Part shown: piece by piece, positions 12,669 through 25,115 of the stretch | Layout of the letters: each line of letters begins with the position of its first letter | How positions within the stretch are numbered: the first letter of the stretch is position 1 | Assembly: GCF_000283155.1 (NCBI RefSeq) | Contig: NW_004454182.1 | Span: 6,050,493-6,114,492 of the forward strand | From: Ceratotherium simum simum | Taxonomy: Eukaryota; Chordata; Mammalia; Perissodactyla; Rhinocerotidae | Direction: 5' to 3' | DNA length: 64,000 nt | Program-made: the position numbers and the translations under genes | Notes under the pieces: generated by a model | What the model saw: only the letters and a program-made list of their open reading frames with translations | What the model was told of the DNA's origin: nothing | Database searches by the model: none

Positions 12669-15088
12669 ACTGAGGAATTATTTTTAAGCAGTGTAGGAAA
12701 TATTACCCCAGAGACTTCTCTGAATGCAGATCTTTTGACAGAGTTTATGAAACTGCAGCCTTGAAGTGAGATGTGTACATTACCTCAACATTACTTTGTA
12801 GTAGAGTTTTTCTGCCTGAAGTGTTTATTAGATGGCTTTTACCTTTTAAGAACTTTAAAAATATTTCCCCTTTATAAAATCTGAATTTATAAGACATGAG
12901 AGAGTTTAATTAAAGCTAAAAAAAATAATCGAACACTTAAGGTTAGACTTTTATTTCAGGGTTACAAAAACTTGCCTTTCTCTTCTGACTGATGTCGCTT
13001 TCAGATGGAAATGAATGAATGAAATTTGAGTGTTGCCAGCTTGCCAGTTTCCTTTCTACTCCAAGATTATAGGTTGAATGACTCTAAGTTTGCAAGATTT
13101 TCCAGATGACCCCAGAGGGGCATATTCACAGGTGTTAATCTCTCATAAACAACCTATTATAATTTTGCTTTTTAAAAGATACATGTTATGCGTAAAATAC
13201 CATTAATATCCAGGCAGCTTGGTATTTTATATATATTTGTGGATTGCTATTGGTCACCATTACAGTAGAAGGTGATGCTATGGTGTTTTAAGTGCATTGA
13301 GGAAAAATGAAGGGAAAACACTGAACCTGTGTTTATTACTGTGGAAGAAATCTGACACTCCATTGCACCCTTATTATTTTTCATACCCTGAGCTAAATAG
13401 ACTAACGGCTGTTAAGAAGCTGTCAGGGGAAGCGTGTCAAACACTAGGTGGATCATGCAATCAGACTGGTGTCGGGTTGGAAAAGTCAGTAGTTGGGAAG
13501 GAAAAAAAGTGACCTTGTATTCTCAATGTTGTCTTTACACTGAGTAGAACAGATGAGACTGCGAATTATTCAGAGATCTGAAAGCTTATAATTGTTAGCA
13601 GTGGTGGCGGCAATTGAGGAGAGAGACAGGACTGTTTTAGTCCAAATGTCTGATTCTATTAAACATCAAAGGAATCTTTTTCTGAAAACCATCTTTGGGT
13701 ATTTGGGTGGTGTGGACCCCATGAAGAATCCTTTCCCCTATTTGATAGCTTTTTGGGAATCTGGGTCAAAAAGGCCCAAGTTAATATTTAGCGTAGATTT
13801 TTGGAAATGCAGAGTACAGGAACAAAGACACTCTAGGGAGAGGATTTGCTTTTTCAGCAGGTAATTGTCTGGGGAGTCGGTTCCCTATTTGACATAGCAG
13901 AACCTCTGAACTCCAAGGGGGTTTCACGTTTTATGTAAATGATCTTATCTTGTTAATAACAGGTTGAATAAGATTTTAGGCCTAAAAGAGAGTATTCTCC
14001 ACATAATTATTAATTGCAATTTTAAAAAATGAGGTTTATAAGATAATAGCCGTGTAGCATTTTACATTGTGAGCAATTTCAGATAAAAACTGGTTTGCTT
14101 TTGTAATCTTTTTTATTCACTTATCTGGAATCTAGGGAGATAGACTTTATTTAAAACTAGTTATTATATTAGGTTTTGATTATTTTAAAGTTTACCAGGG
14201 ATTTTTAACTTTATGAGCTTAAGTAGTATTTTTTTAGAAGTTCCTTTGTAGTTCATTTAGGATTTTTCTTTCCAAACTGAAAAATATTTATATTTCTTCC
14301 TCAAAAAAATCATAGTAATATTGATGGCATTTTAAAATTGTCATGACATATCTAAAGAACTGTGTGGTGCCTGTGTATAGAATTAAAATTTAACATCAGA
14401 ATTACTTTTAAATGTCAAGACTTGAAGAAAGACATTTTAATAATATTTACTGCATATTATAAAATGTCATTTTTTTCTATTTTAATGAATTTCATAAAGA
14501 TTGACTTATAATGTCAGAAATCATTTTACTTATGGAATAAATGGCTAAAATATTTATGCATTGCCTCAGTACTCCTAAAAAACTATCTCTTAGTTTAGTC
14601 CCGAATCTTATATCTCTACCAATAATAATCAGAATAAGCATTTCAATAAAACATATCATGCCCCTGTGTTCCAGAATCTCTTCTAAATTTAGAATTAGCA
14701 TATTTTTTGATGCAAAGGCTATTTTAACCTCTGTATCCTTCTGTCTATGCAGTCCTCTTATTAGGACAAATAGGAGAGATTCAAATGGTAGTGTTTCGTT
14801 AGAGAAGAACAGATCAAACCGTCCCTTACAAAATAATCTTGATCACTGTTTTCATCCATTTCAGTAATAGTTATAACCTCATTCTCTGGATCCACCAGGA
14901 GTCTTCATTGTTATATGTATTGGATTCCAATTACTAAATTTGGTTTTGAAAAAATGCTATCACTTTGTTGTAGAGAAAACCCTCTTAGCAAAAAAAAAAA
15001 AAGTCTCCCATGAATCCACTTAATCAAATAGACCATTTTTATATCAGACAGAAAATATGATCAGAGGCAATAAAATCGTTTTCTGTTA
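12669..15088. other. Unassigned AT-rich sequence
   Basis: No recognisable repeat or exon. A GAATGAATGAA motif lies at about 13012-13022 and an A13 tract near 14990. ORFs of 90-108 codons (13592-13864 and 14541-14867 on the + strand) have no family features. Confidence 0.5.
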
Positions 15089-15370
15089 GAAAATAGTTTG
15101 TTCTGAGGCCGGCCTGGTGGCGTAGCGGTTAAATTCATGCACTCCACTTTGGCGGCCCATGGTTCACAGGTTCAGATCACAGGTGCGGACCTGCACACCG
15201 CTTATCAAGCCATGCTGTGGCAGTGTCCCACATATAAAGTAGAGGAAGATGGGCACGGATGTTAGTTCAAGGCCAATCTTCCTCAGCGAAAAAAAGAGGA
15301 GGATTCGCAATAGATATTAGCTCAGGGCTAACCTTCCTCACCACAAAAAAAAGGAAAATAGCTTGTTCTG
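15089..15370 (+). repeat. ERE SINE (ERE2/3 type) with target-site duplication
   Basis: The body at 15106-15353 starts GAGGCCGGCCTGGTGGCGTAGCGG, carries a tRNA-like head, then GCCATGCTGTGGCAG, and ends with two copies of the ATTAGCTCAGGG...CTTCCTCA motif and an A-tail. It is flanked by a 17-bp duplication with one mismatch: GAAAATAGTTTGTTCTG at 15089-15105 and GAAAATAGCTTGTTCTG at 15354-15370. Target duplication and A-tail identify L1-mediated insertion. Confidence 0.93.
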
Positions 15371-15900
15371 TGTCTTTGTGGCTTGATTTCCGGATGTGTT
15401 GGAGCTGGAATGAGCTACACACTTAGCTGATCTGAATAAGTTTCCCAGTCTTTAGACTAAATGACTTTTGTAGGTTGGAATATAATAACTTATCTTTAAT
15501 GAAGAAACTACTTGGGAAATGATAAATATTTTCCTCATCTTAAATCTCAGGTCTTTTATTCATCGACTATTGGTACAACATATGTATTTTTTTTAATTAA
15601 GAGGCTTCTAAAGAAATATAGCCACACTGTCATCTTCCATCTCAGCGTTAAGGGTTCGTCTCAAGTTCCTAGTGTTCAACCCTTTGGTATTGTTGTATTT
15701 CTTCCTTGTAGTTTAAATACAGGCGTTGGGAGTATAAATAATATTTGATTTTTGATTAGAGGAAAATTCATTATACCTAGGTTAACGCTTGTTTGTAATA
15801 TTTGGGAAATGTGGTGAGCATGTCAATTCCTGGTAGAATTCAGTACATGGAATTAATCTTTGTATCAATTTTAACCACAATTTTGTTTTCTGGGTTTGTT

Positions 15901-15932
15901 TCTTATTTATTTATTTATTTATTTATTTTTGC
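15901..15932. repeat. (TTTA)n microsatellite
   Basis: About seven TTTA/ATTT units in a row following GTTTCTTA. Confidence 0.9.
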
Positions 15933-15954
15933 AAAGACATGATGTTCAGCATTT

Positions 15955-16265
15955 ATATTCCACATATATTTATTTAGGTTCTCCTATGTGCCTGGCAATA
16001 TGGAGTATGTAAGTGACAGGTTCTTGCTCTCAAGAAGTTATCAGCTACATTTTAAAGTAACATATGATTACAGGTCAGTATATATAGAATGCAAGTGCTC
16101 TAAGAGGTTGCTCAGCGCACTGATCATTTTAAGCCAAAGTAGTTGGGAAAGGCTGCATGAAGTCTGCACAGAGCTGTTTTTGGAGAATGGGAAGATTTGG
16201 ATAGGTAAAGGCAGGTGACGCCTGCAGCCTGGGCAGAAGCGTGGAATTGTGAAAGGATGTTTTCA
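15955..16265 (-). repeat. L2 LINE, 3' end, antisense
   Basis: Landmarks are TATTTAGGTTCTCCTATGTGCCTGGCA, TTGCTCTCAAGAAGTTATCAG and GGGAAAGGCTGCATGAAG in the reverse-L2 order. The last corresponds to the conserved 'ggaaggcctctctgaggaggt' segment. Confidence 0.6.
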
Positions 16266-17254
16266 TGAAGCCACCAGAGGAGCTCAACCTCTGTTCTCAG
16301 AGAAATTGATGTTTTCAGAAGTGGACCAAAACCACTAACCATTGGAAAAAAAAGAAAAAAGACCTTTAAATACTAATTTACAGGGATTAAAATTTAGAAA
16401 ATTCTTCTATTCACTCCTGAATTTTCCTGAAATGAGTGAAATTCCAATTTTCTTGGATGGGTTTTGATGTTTCTCTTGCTAACAAGAGCTGACAGCTGAT
16501 AATCTTCCGGCGGCTGGTGTCTCTTTGGGGGACACTTTGCTGGGCCTCCTCACAGCATGGTCTCCTGATATGGGAGATCCATTCTGCTTGAACTGTTCAC
16601 CCAAAACCTCATCTCAGCTCTTCTGACTGGCAGTTGACCTCACAGCCTCTTACTTCTGGAATCCCTAAACTGGAGGGCAGGTTTCTTGCTGGATGTTGCC
16701 AAGGGTACTGGCAAGATAGCTTGAGTCCAGCTACCTTCCGTCACAACCTAGTGACCCATGGAAGATAGCCATGTCTTAGTCACAGGGCCAATGGGAATGC
16801 AGGTCTCTGCCTTTCACTTGGACTTGCCATCCTCTGCAGTTCTCTTTTCCCCTCCTCAGATAAGCTCAGTGTAGACTAGCAAATCGGTGGGACCCGAGGT
16901 AGCTGTTCCACCAGGAATTGGGATGTCATTCTCCACCTCTTGCCAGCACCCCTGTCTCTAACAGAGCCTCCTCCTTTGGCTTGAAGTTGAGATAAATGTT
17001 CTCACCACAAGCTGCATCTCCATGAGGCTGATGGATCCCACCATCTCTTCCCCTCTCCCCTGCCCAGCCTTTTGTGTAGACGCAGAAGTTTGCAGAGTGG
17101 TGACTGTTGGGAGTAGCTCTACTTCTTGCTAAGCCCAGGGAAACAGGGTTTGGCCCCAGTTTTTGACAGCTCTTCTCAAAATGTGGGGCACTCAATCCTT
17201 TGCCCTCAGCTTTTGTCCCTTGTGTCAAAGTCTTGGCGGTAAGAATACCTTCAC
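16266..17254. other. Unassigned, relatively GC-rich sequence
   Basis: The stretch 16490-17250 is richer in GC than its surroundings and directly abuts the L2 copy that follows. A 120-codon minus-strand ORF (16926-17288) overlaps the start of that L2 and has no domain signature. Part of it may be 5' L2 sequence too diverged to see. Confidence 0.45.
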
Positions 17255-18015
17255 TCGTTTTGCTGACTAACTTACCAACATTTCTCACCTGGACTACTAC
17301 AAAAGACTCTTAAATGGTCTCCCTGCTGCCCATCTTGCCCCCTCTCCTTCCCTCCCGGTCCTATGGTCCATTCTATGCTTAGCAGCCAGGGAAATCTTTT
17401 CGAAACATAAATCAGGTCACATCACAATCCAGACTGAAACTCTCCAATGACTTCCCATTGCCATCAAAATAAAATTCACACTTCTTGCCTGTAGCGCCCG
17501 ATGCGACGTGGCCCTCGTCCAGCTCTCTGTTCTCATCACTCTCCACTCCCCACTCATTCCTCGTGCTTCAGCCACACAGGCTCTCTGCTGGTGTCTGTGA
17601 TGCCCCGAGCTTTGCTATCTCAGAGAATTTGCATTTGCTCTTCCTTCCACTGGAAACACCTTTCTTCTGGATCTTCCTGTCTGCTTCTTTCTTGTCATAC
17701 CTAATGAATGAATCAGCTCATCAGTTCAAATATCAGTTCCTAAGAAATGCTTTTCCTGACCACGCTAAGTAAAGTAGTTGCTCCTTCTCTCAACAAAATC
17801 CCTTTATTTCCCATTGCCCTTTTTATTTTCTTCAAAGTACCTATCCTTCCTGGAATTATTGTGTCTATTATTTGTTTACATGTTTCCTTGTTTTTGTGTA
17901 AGTTCCACAAGGGCAAGGATTTTGTCTGTCTTTTTCATCGCTCTATATCCAGCACCTAGAAAGGAGCCTGGCACTTCCTGGGCTCTCAATAAATAACCAT
18001 TGAATGAATGAATAG
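17255..18015 (+). repeat. L2 LINE, long 3' segment, sense
   Basis: It reads from CACCTGGACTACTACAAAAG and GGTCTCCCTGCTGCC through AATCAGGTCACATCACAATCC and CTCCAATGACTTCCCATTGCC to the 3' tail CAAGGGCAAGGATTTTGTCTG ... CACCTAGAAAGGAGCCTGGCA and ends with GAATGAATGAAT. This is about 750 bp of ORF2 C-terminus plus 3' UTR. The short ORFs here (for example 17485-17772) are L2 remnants, not genes. Confidence 0.88.
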
Positions 18016-18423
18016 AGGGATTTATTCAGCAGTGTATCACCGACCACTGCATGACAAGCATTGCATAGAAAGAATAAACAGAATAGGTCCTACTGTCTTC
18101 AATTCATAGGTGATGAAGTTGACTTCGGAATGGAGTGACATATCCGAGCTCAGACAGCTGTTCAAGAGAAAAAACAGAAGTTGAAATTGAACACAGTACA
18201 ATGTGACTCCCAAGAACTGGCTTTTCCTACCATCAGCTTGGAGCACGGGGTGGTACACCAGATGACACAAAGTCATTATCTTCAGGTCCGTCATATTTAG
18301 TCAAAGAAAGACAATTGAGAGGAAGGGGATGAGAATGTGTTAAGTAATTTAACTGGCAACTAATTTTCAGAGATTCATATCAAAATATACATAGATATAT
18401 TGTGAAGGGACATGAAAAAATTT
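18016..18423. other. Unassigned; possible L2/MIR-like relic at left
   Basis: Bases 18030-18180 loosely resemble a reverse L2 or MIR segment (GGTGATGAAGTTGACTTCGG), but the match is too weak to name. The rest is unassigned. Confidence 0.35.
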
Positions 18424-18642
18424 TCCAATTTAGGGGCTGGCCCGGTGGCATAGTGGTTAAGTTCGCGTGCTACACTTCGACAGCCCAGCATTTGCAGGTT
18501 TGTCTCCCGGGTGCGGACCTATACACTGCTCATTAAGCCATGCTGTGGCGGCATCCCACATAAAAAAAATAGAAGAAGACTGGCACAGATGTTAGTTCAG
18601 GGCCAATCTTCCTCACCAAAAAAAAAAAAAAAATCCAATTTA
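18424..18642 (+). repeat. ERE SINE with target-site duplication
   Basis: The body at 18433-18633 starts GGGGCTGGCCCGGTGGCATAG, has the tRNA-like promoter region and GCCATGCTGTGGCGGCATCCCAC, one TTAGTTCAGGGCCAATCTTCCTC motif and an A16 tail. A 9-bp duplication TCCAATTTA flanks it (18424-18432 and 18634-18642). It is shorter than the 15.1-kb copy, having one rather than two 3' motifs. Confidence 0.93.
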
Positions 18643-18989
18643 AATAAAGGACTAGATTTCTAAGACTTTCTCTGTCTTAAAGGCCTGTTTCTGGCCTTGC
18701 TCTCTGCATGTCATTACCTCTGCTAAGTGAGGACCATGATGTTCTGCCACACTGCCTATTAAAGAGGTCCACCAGCTCTTTGCAAGTACACATGTTGCAT
18801 CCATCTAGCACAACGTGGCCAAATGTAACAGCCAAAATTTTATTCATGTTGTACAAATATGTTTCTAACTAAATCTTATTCAAGGAAAAGTTTATTCAAA
18901 AGTTAAAGTTATTCTTAGAAATAATAAGATCATACATATATATATATATTTTCCCTTTTACAAGTCAATAAGACCAATTCAAAAACCAA
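18643..18989. other. Unassigned AT-rich sequence
   Basis: A short (AT)n run, ACATATATATATATAT, lies near 18933-18948. Nothing else is recognised. Confidence 0.5.
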
Positions 18990-19105
18990 CACATTCAACA
19001 ATTTAGTTCAATAAACATTATTTGAGAATCTTCTATGGGAGGCTCTAGGGTGTACAAATGTGAATATAGGCAGAATCCTGGCCTTGTAGAAGCTTATAAT
19101 TTAAT
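18990..19105 (-). repeat. L2 3' tail, antisense
   Basis: The text CAATAAACATTATTTGAGAATCTTCTATG, GGCTCTAGGGTGTACAAATGTG and TGGCCTTGTAGAAGCTTATAATTTAATGGGAG is the reversed L2 tail. It lies head to head with the sense L2 that begins at 19108. Confidence 0.62.
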
Positions 19106-19107
19106 GG

Positions 19108-19590
19108 GAGAATTTAGTCTCCCACTATTTCCAGAATAAAATCCAAATACCCCAACATGGTGACCAAGTTGCTTCACTGTCTGGTTGCCCACATCCCCCT
19201 TCAGCCTCATCTCTCCACCCCACAGATTACACTCCAGGACACCAGCACAATTTGTACTTCTCCTCCCCTGACTTGTAGTTCTATCTCCCCTCCCCCCTCA
19301 TACATCATTCCTCTGCCTGGGACACCCTTCCAACCAGGCTAACTCCTACCCGTTCCTCAGGATGCCACCCAGGGGCCCTCTTCTCTGAGAAGGCTTCTCT
19401 GTTCTATCTTTCCTCGTGGTAGCCAATTGCTCTGTATTTTAACTGACTGGTTACTTGTGTATATCTCTGAATTGACTGTAAACTAAGCAGGAAGGATAGT
19501 GTCTTATTCATCTTGTCCCCAGATCCAAGCGCAGGTCCTGACATATGGTAAGTGTGCGATAATCCTTGTCAACCGAATGAACGAAGGAAC
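19108..19590 (+). repeat. L2 LINE, 3' segment, sense
   Basis: Landmarks are AGAATAAAATCCAAATACCCCAACATGG, CTCTGCCTGGGACACCCTTCC, CCTCAGGATGCC, GAGAAGGCTTCTCTG and the tail AAGCAGGAAGGATAGTGTCTTATTCATC ... CAACCGAATGAACGAA. The ORF at 19157-19342 is part of this relic. Confidence 0.78.
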
Positions 19591-20269
19591 GACCAATCAG
19601 CTGGTGCATTACCTACCTCCTCCCCTACTGCTGCTAGCCGGGGCAGCTCCAGAAACCTGATTCCAGCAGCAGTGCCTGGCTTCTGAATCCTGAAACTCTG
19701 GGCAATTGCTTAAATATTCCACATCCTTGGGACAACTCTGCCACTAATTTGTCTCCAGAATTCCCAGAACCACCACTAGAGGTAACATGGTCATCAAACC
19801 AAAGTAAACTTGGGATTTTTTTTTTCTATTTTTAAGTCCAAAAAAGTCTAAGATTGACAGAAACTTAGACTGACCAGTAGTAATATAAAGGAGAATACAT
19901 GATCAGTTTGACTATCTGAGGAGTGCTCCCATATGCTGGCTAACTCTCTGACAGGCCCCCACAGGTGAACACCAGCAGGCGTGTCCCTCAACACCATTTG
20001 TCCCTGAGTCCAGGGTATTTTACGGAGCCTCCTGAAAGAAGGTCTCCAAAGGCAACTTGGATGCCAGGAGACAAAGTGTGAAAGGGCCTGGTCATATTGG
20101 GATATCAAGTCATTGTGAGAGAACCAAGATGGAACAGCACAGAGACTAAATGCCAGGAGATCATAGGAATAAGGGACAAGACTTGGTAGTAAACATGGAT
20201 TTGAGTTGTGAGAGGGTCTACTGGGTCTCAGACCCAGTGCCGGATGCTTGCCCCCGTTCCTTGATTTAA
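19591..20269. other. Unassigned sequence
   Basis: No repeat confidently recognised. A 142-codon minus-strand ORF (19848-20276), the longest in the window, runs through here. Its translation is compositionally ordinary with no motif, no start context of note and no flanking splice pair, and it overlaps a MIR at its start. Confidence 0.5.
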
Positions 20270-20430
20270 TCGTCACAGCCTACAGCAACCCTTGGTCATA
20301 TTATCACCCCTATTTTACAGTTGAGGAAGCAGCCTCGGAGAGTTTATATAAGCTGCCCCAGATCACACAGCTGATTGATTGTCAGAAGCACGAGTGAAAG
20401 CAAGGCCAGTCTGACTTCAGAATTTACATC
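20270..20430 (-). repeat. MIR SINE fragment, antisense
   Basis: The text ATTATCACCCCTATTTTACAGTTGAGGAAGC, CAGATCACACAGCTGATTGAT and AAGGCCAGTCTGACTTCAGA is the reversed MIR core and head. Confidence 0.68.
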
Positions 20431-21384
20431 CTTCCCTCATCTTGGTGTCTTCTCCGTGGATGTGATGGATGAACACAGACCCAGAGACTGAGGAGCAGAG
20501 CCCAGGACACCGAGATGCCACCCACACAGAGGCAGCCCAGAGAGGTTGTGTTCACCTGGAATGTTCTCTCCAGGCACTCTTTAGTCCCAAACTCAGCTGT
20601 TTATATGGCGCTCAGAAGAGGTGGGGAGGCTCTAATTATATTCCATGAGTCACGTTGATATTATTTTTCCCTAGAATGATTTTCTTAGTAATATTATTAA
20701 AACTTGGACATCTCAGATAAGGGCCTATAAAAAAGTTTTCCCCAAAACATTTTTTCTGCTCGTCTTTTCCTTTTTCAGCCCATGAAAATGCTGTTTTTGC
20801 CATATGAGTGCCTTCTGTTGTTTATGGAACAAACTACAATGCTAAAGAACAATTTGGCACTGTTAGATTTCTTTTAATGAGAAAAATAGGAGGCTATAAA
20901 GATGTTTTGTAAGAATGTAAGATATTAGAAGGTGGGCATATTGATACCTGCAACTAAGCTTATAGAAACACAAAAACATAGAGCCATTTCCAAGAGGCAT
21001 GGGAGTTCAGTGTGGCATTGTGGGAGCCTTCTGTCCATAGTATTCCACCCTTACACACATTTGGGAATATTTTCTATGTAAAATTCACCTTTACAAAACG
21101 AAAAGAGCACACCTCAGTAATAAAATTGCATGTACCATAGAGATAGATTTTGGTCCCTTAGGATCCAGCCAACTAGTGGAGGTGTTTTCCTACAATATTT
21201 TTTGTTATATTTTTCCAGTGTTACAAAATGTTAGTATTCTGTGGCTATTATCCACATTGTTAGAAAAGGATGTGTCTACATCAGCCACCGATTCAAACAG
21301 ATATGTTTTTGTCACAGTTTCTTTGAGATCACAGATCTTCTTGGCCCTACTGGTGAATGCTTCAGGCTTTGATCTTTCTCTCTC
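20431..21384. other. Unassigned sequence
   Basis: No exon or named repeat seen. The ORF at 21176-21484 crosses into an L2 relic and is not gene-like. Confidence 0.5.
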
Positions 21385-21725
21385 TCTGAAAAGAAGCATT
21401 GAGCATCTGCTATGTGCTAGGTTTGGGGGATATAATGCACAGGTGGTTTGTTCTCTGTCCTTAAAGAACTTTCAATGGACTTGAGAATACAGATGAATAA
21501 ACAACTTGTGGGACAGCAGTGTAACGCATGCTAAGGGGGCACACTGGAGGCCCACATGGGCCTGGGGTGTTGCTCCAAGGTTTCCCAAAGAAGGGCCATT
21601 ACAGCTGAGAGCTGAGGGATGAGGAGGAGTTAAGGGGAGAGGTGAGACAAAGTGTTCCAAACTCGGGTAACAACATGTTCAGAGACACAGAGGTGGGAGA
21701 GGGCACCGTGCAGTCGGGGATCTGG
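21385..21725 (-). repeat. L2 LINE, 3' end, antisense
   Basis: The text AGCATTGAGCATCTGCTATGTGCTAGG, CCTTAAAGAACTTTCAATGGAC, GATGAATAAACAAC and later AGAGCTGAGGGATGAGGAGGAG and AGTGTTCCAAAC follows the reverse-L2 order. Confidence 0.68.
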
Positions 21726-21835
21726 GTTCATTCAACTTCAATAATTTTCTTAGGATCTCACAGCAAGTAAATTCCATGGTCAGGTTATGAACCTCGTCTG
21801 CTAACCATTCTACTACACTGCCCCCTCGGCATCTT
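21726..21835 (-). repeat. MIR-like fragment, antisense
   Basis: The text GGATCTCACAGCAAGTAAATTCCATGG and AACCATTCTACTACACTGCC is the reversed MIR head. Diverged. Confidence 0.42.
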
Positions 21836-24540
21836 TGGGGGCATCCATCATGGAGGATTCAGAAGCATATTCCAGCCAAATCAGACTCGGTAAACAGTGG
21901 CAGCAGCAAGAAGAGGGGTCAGTTATCAGAATGCACATGGCTTCAGGAGCTCAGTGAGTGGGCTGTCTCTGCTCTCAGGCATATCTAGAGACCACAGTTC
22001 GGGACCCACTTAAAGAGGGTGGAAGGCTGCACCTCTCTGCCCCTTTCTCCTCCTCCTCCTCTTTCTTCATTTCTTGAGATATGAAAGTTGGCCAGCCCCA
22101 ATGAGTTCGAACTGGGGAAAGATGCGTCTTGCAGCCTTCAAATGAATCCTGATGCCTTTAACCAAGGGGCAAGAATGGTGGTGATGTGCAGTGGTATTCT
22201 GGTGCCCTAAGACTCTGGACAAAACCAGCAGTAGACACAGTTTGCCTGCCCACCTCTGCACTTCCCTTTCTGGGCTCCAACACACTGTAACCCACTGTCC
22301 TCATGCCTCCTCCTTTTTCTTCACAGGCCCCCACCCTGAGTCTCTTCTAAATTTTTCCTCCCTTTGGCCCACCTCAATCAAAACTCTCTTTCCCTGAGCC
22401 CTCAATTAATTAGATCTGATTATCTAATTAAACTAATTCTCACTGAGGTATGAATGAGGCTTAACCCTCCTGAGGACGTTTGCATTTTAAAAGAGGAGCT
22501 TGTTAACCCAAATGCCTGGACAATTAGTGGAGTGTTTGGGGAGGTATTTGGGGGGCTTGGGGCTTTCCTGTGCTCCCTGCTTCCTAGGCCATCACAGGCC
22601 TGGGTTAACCTAAGGATTTCCTCCACCATGGAGTTGAAAGTATTGGAGTCAGCATCGCAAATGCTCACCATCTATACATCCCACCCCTCTACCTCTGATG
22701 GTTGGCGGAGTGAAAAAAAAAGTCATCACTTAAGAAGAGGGTTTCTACTAATACTGTGAAACTTCAGTCCTGGTTGTGAAGTGCTTTCTTTTCTTAGAAT
22801 CAGCCTTGAACTCCTGAAGTGAAGTTTAAGGATTCCTAGTGCCAAAATGATAAGATTTCTAGGTCCGCCCCTATGGCAGCCACAGAGGCTGCCCTGAAAC
22901 ATTGAACATTCATTCTGGGTTTTTTCACCCTAATTTTTAATCCCTAAACAGATTCTGTTTTTCAAATGGGAAAGATAGAAGCATTTGTGTTCCAGCCTTG
23001 AACTGACATGGGGCGGGAGTTGACCAACGCCCGAGAGTCTGGGTTAGAAGCAGCTTTGAAAGTCCTCGTGGTAGTGTCTTACTGTGGCCCTCTCTGTGAA
23101 GAGCCATAAAGGCTGTTTTGTTCTCCAATGCCCCTGAGCTAGAAGTGAGGTAGTACATTCCAGCAAGATCCAAATTAAGGAAATGCTCTGGGAATCCAAC
23201 CCAAAAGCTGCTGTTATTACCGACCATGCCCCGCATTGACCAAGACTGCCAAATATTATTACCATTTCTCATCAAACATTGGATTGCCATGGATACTCAC
23301 AACCTAAAACGTATGGGCTCTTCTTTTTTTTAAGATATGACTCAGAATTCCTGAAAGTAAGAATCTGGACGAGCATAATTTATATGCCCATTATTGATCA
23401 CTTTGTTAAAGTCTTTTCTTGATGCAACACTTTCTTTTGCTATAATTTTGTTATGCTGATTTATACTTTTTGTGTCTTTTCTTGTTTTTTAGTGCATTTA
23501 AAGGTCTCACATTTTTAACATATTGAGGTAGGATCGGGGCAGGGGCTACCATTTAATATTATTGACAAAGAGTTGGCATTTTCCATTCTATTTTGAATGA
23601 TGGATGAAGAGAATTATTTTATGTGAATGCGAACTGACTTTACATACATTCCTGTAATATTTAAAATAATTAAATTTCCTGGAATTATAAGAAAAAGTCA
23701 TGTATATTATTGATGACATAAGACATAGTGTTGTGTTCACTCAGGAATACATATGGAAATCAGTGGGGTATGGACTTTTCTGGCCCGTATATTTTAAGAT
23801 CGTAACTCTTATAGCAGAAACAGCCATATTAATACAGTAAGGGTTCACAAAACAGGGCTTACATGCAAAAGCAAAACAAATAATACAACGGGAAGCAGTA
23901 AAAATTGTGATTAAACCTTTCATCCGATTATTTTTCATTTCATATGCTATTTGAGTTTTTATCTTTATGTTTTGCTTCGTGGAAGAAATAAGTATGACAT
24001 CTGGACAAGGCATTCACAAGGGAGGACATAACTGTTTACTGTGGATATTTTAACTGTCAGGGCCTGAGAATTAAAGTGGGAGAACTGACCAGCTGGGGAA
24101 AAACAAAATAGGGTTATCCTTCTTAAGTGATTTGGGTTCATGCATACATGTATTAAATTTTTTAATTATTATGAAATTATCGATATCCTATTACATTTTA
24201 TTTTACCCCATATATTTGTTTCACTGTGAAATATATGAAAGCTCTTTTAGAGTCTCTGATCAAAGCTGATTTTTCTTGATAAAGATGCAAAATAAATCAT
24301 TAAGGGGTTTTTTTTTCAATTGTACTTGAAGCCTATGGGTAATTTTGGTTTATCTGCAAGCTGTACATCATGCGAGGAATTTCTGAACCAGAGGTGTTTA
24401 TAATCAGAGTAATCCTTGATCTACCAAAAGATTTACTAGATGCTAATTGTCTGTGACTAGTGGAGGTTGTCAGACGAGAAGGTGACACCAGGGTTTCTAG
24501 ATTGCATGGACTTACAGTTCAAGTCTAAATCTTCCTGTTT
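21836..24540. other. Unassigned sequence
   Basis: Mixed sequence without recognised repeat. Overlapping ORFs of about 70-117 codons on both strands (22420-22759 and 22937-23290) have no domain or homologue that I recognise. Polypyrimidine and simple tracts are minor. Confidence 0.5.
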
Positions 24541-24655
24541 TGGATCAATTAATGTATTGATTAATGTATAATTAATATTTACAACTATTTAAATGTTATA
24601 AATATATATTTTATTGTATATTTATATAAAAATATAAATAATTAATATATTGACT
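24541..24655. repeat. Very AT-rich tract with ATTAAT/TATA palindromic runs
   Basis: About 115 bp almost entirely A and T, with repeated ATTAAT, TTTATAT and AATATAT motifs and locally self-complementary segments. Such DNA unwinds easily and is typical of scaffold-attachment or fragile-type sequence, but no function is shown. Confidence 0.7.
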
Positions 24656-24974
24656 GCTGTGTGCCCTGGGAATCTACTTATTTAAATTGCTGCCTTTGAT
24701 TATGACGTCTTCCTGACTCTTTACCAAAAACACTTCTTAAAAATATTATGAGATTAAAACAAAATATCTCGTTTTTTAGAAACAAATTGCTTGTGCTAAT
24801 TTGCCCTTAATTTTGTCTGTGATATTTCTTTGTGTAGTTCTGATTTTGATAGAATAGCCTCCTGGGAAATAAAAACTTCCATTTATTTGGAAGGGAAAGA
24901 AGATAAAGGAGAGAGAAGAAATCAGGGACCTATGGATCACATCTTCTCATTTTACACAATATTTCATAGTTCAT
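24656..24974. other. Unassigned sequence
   Basis: No repeat or coding signal recognised. Confidence 0.45.
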
Positions 24975-25115
24975 CTCTTTGAATTTCTATTTCCCTAGCT
25001 GTACAATGCCAGTAACATTGTTACCTCATTATGAGGTATAAATAAGAGAGTTCATGGAGAGCACTAGCACTATGCATGGCATTTGGTGGCAGTCAATACA
25101 AGCTAGATTCCTTTC
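24975..25115 (+). repeat. MIR SINE fragment
   Basis: The text CTCTTTGAATTTCTATTTCCCTAGCTGTACAATG, GTTACCTCATTATGAGGTATAAATAAGAG and GCACTAGCACTATGCATGGCA follows the MIR 3' half in sense. Confidence 0.55.

Noticed and set aside
15121..15200. tRNA-like A and B box sequences in the EREs
   Set aside because: These are the degenerate tRNA-Ser-derived promoters of SINEs; they lack cloverleaf pairing and a 3' acceptor, so they are not tRNA genes.
16926..17288. 120-codon minus ORF in a GC-rich stretch
   Set aside because: Runs into the L2 relic and shows no domain; GC-rich sequence lengthens open frames.
19848..20276. Longest ORF in the window, 142 codons on the minus strand
   Set aside because: No motif, no recognised homologue, overlaps a MIR, and a length of this size is expected by chance in 64 kb over six frames.
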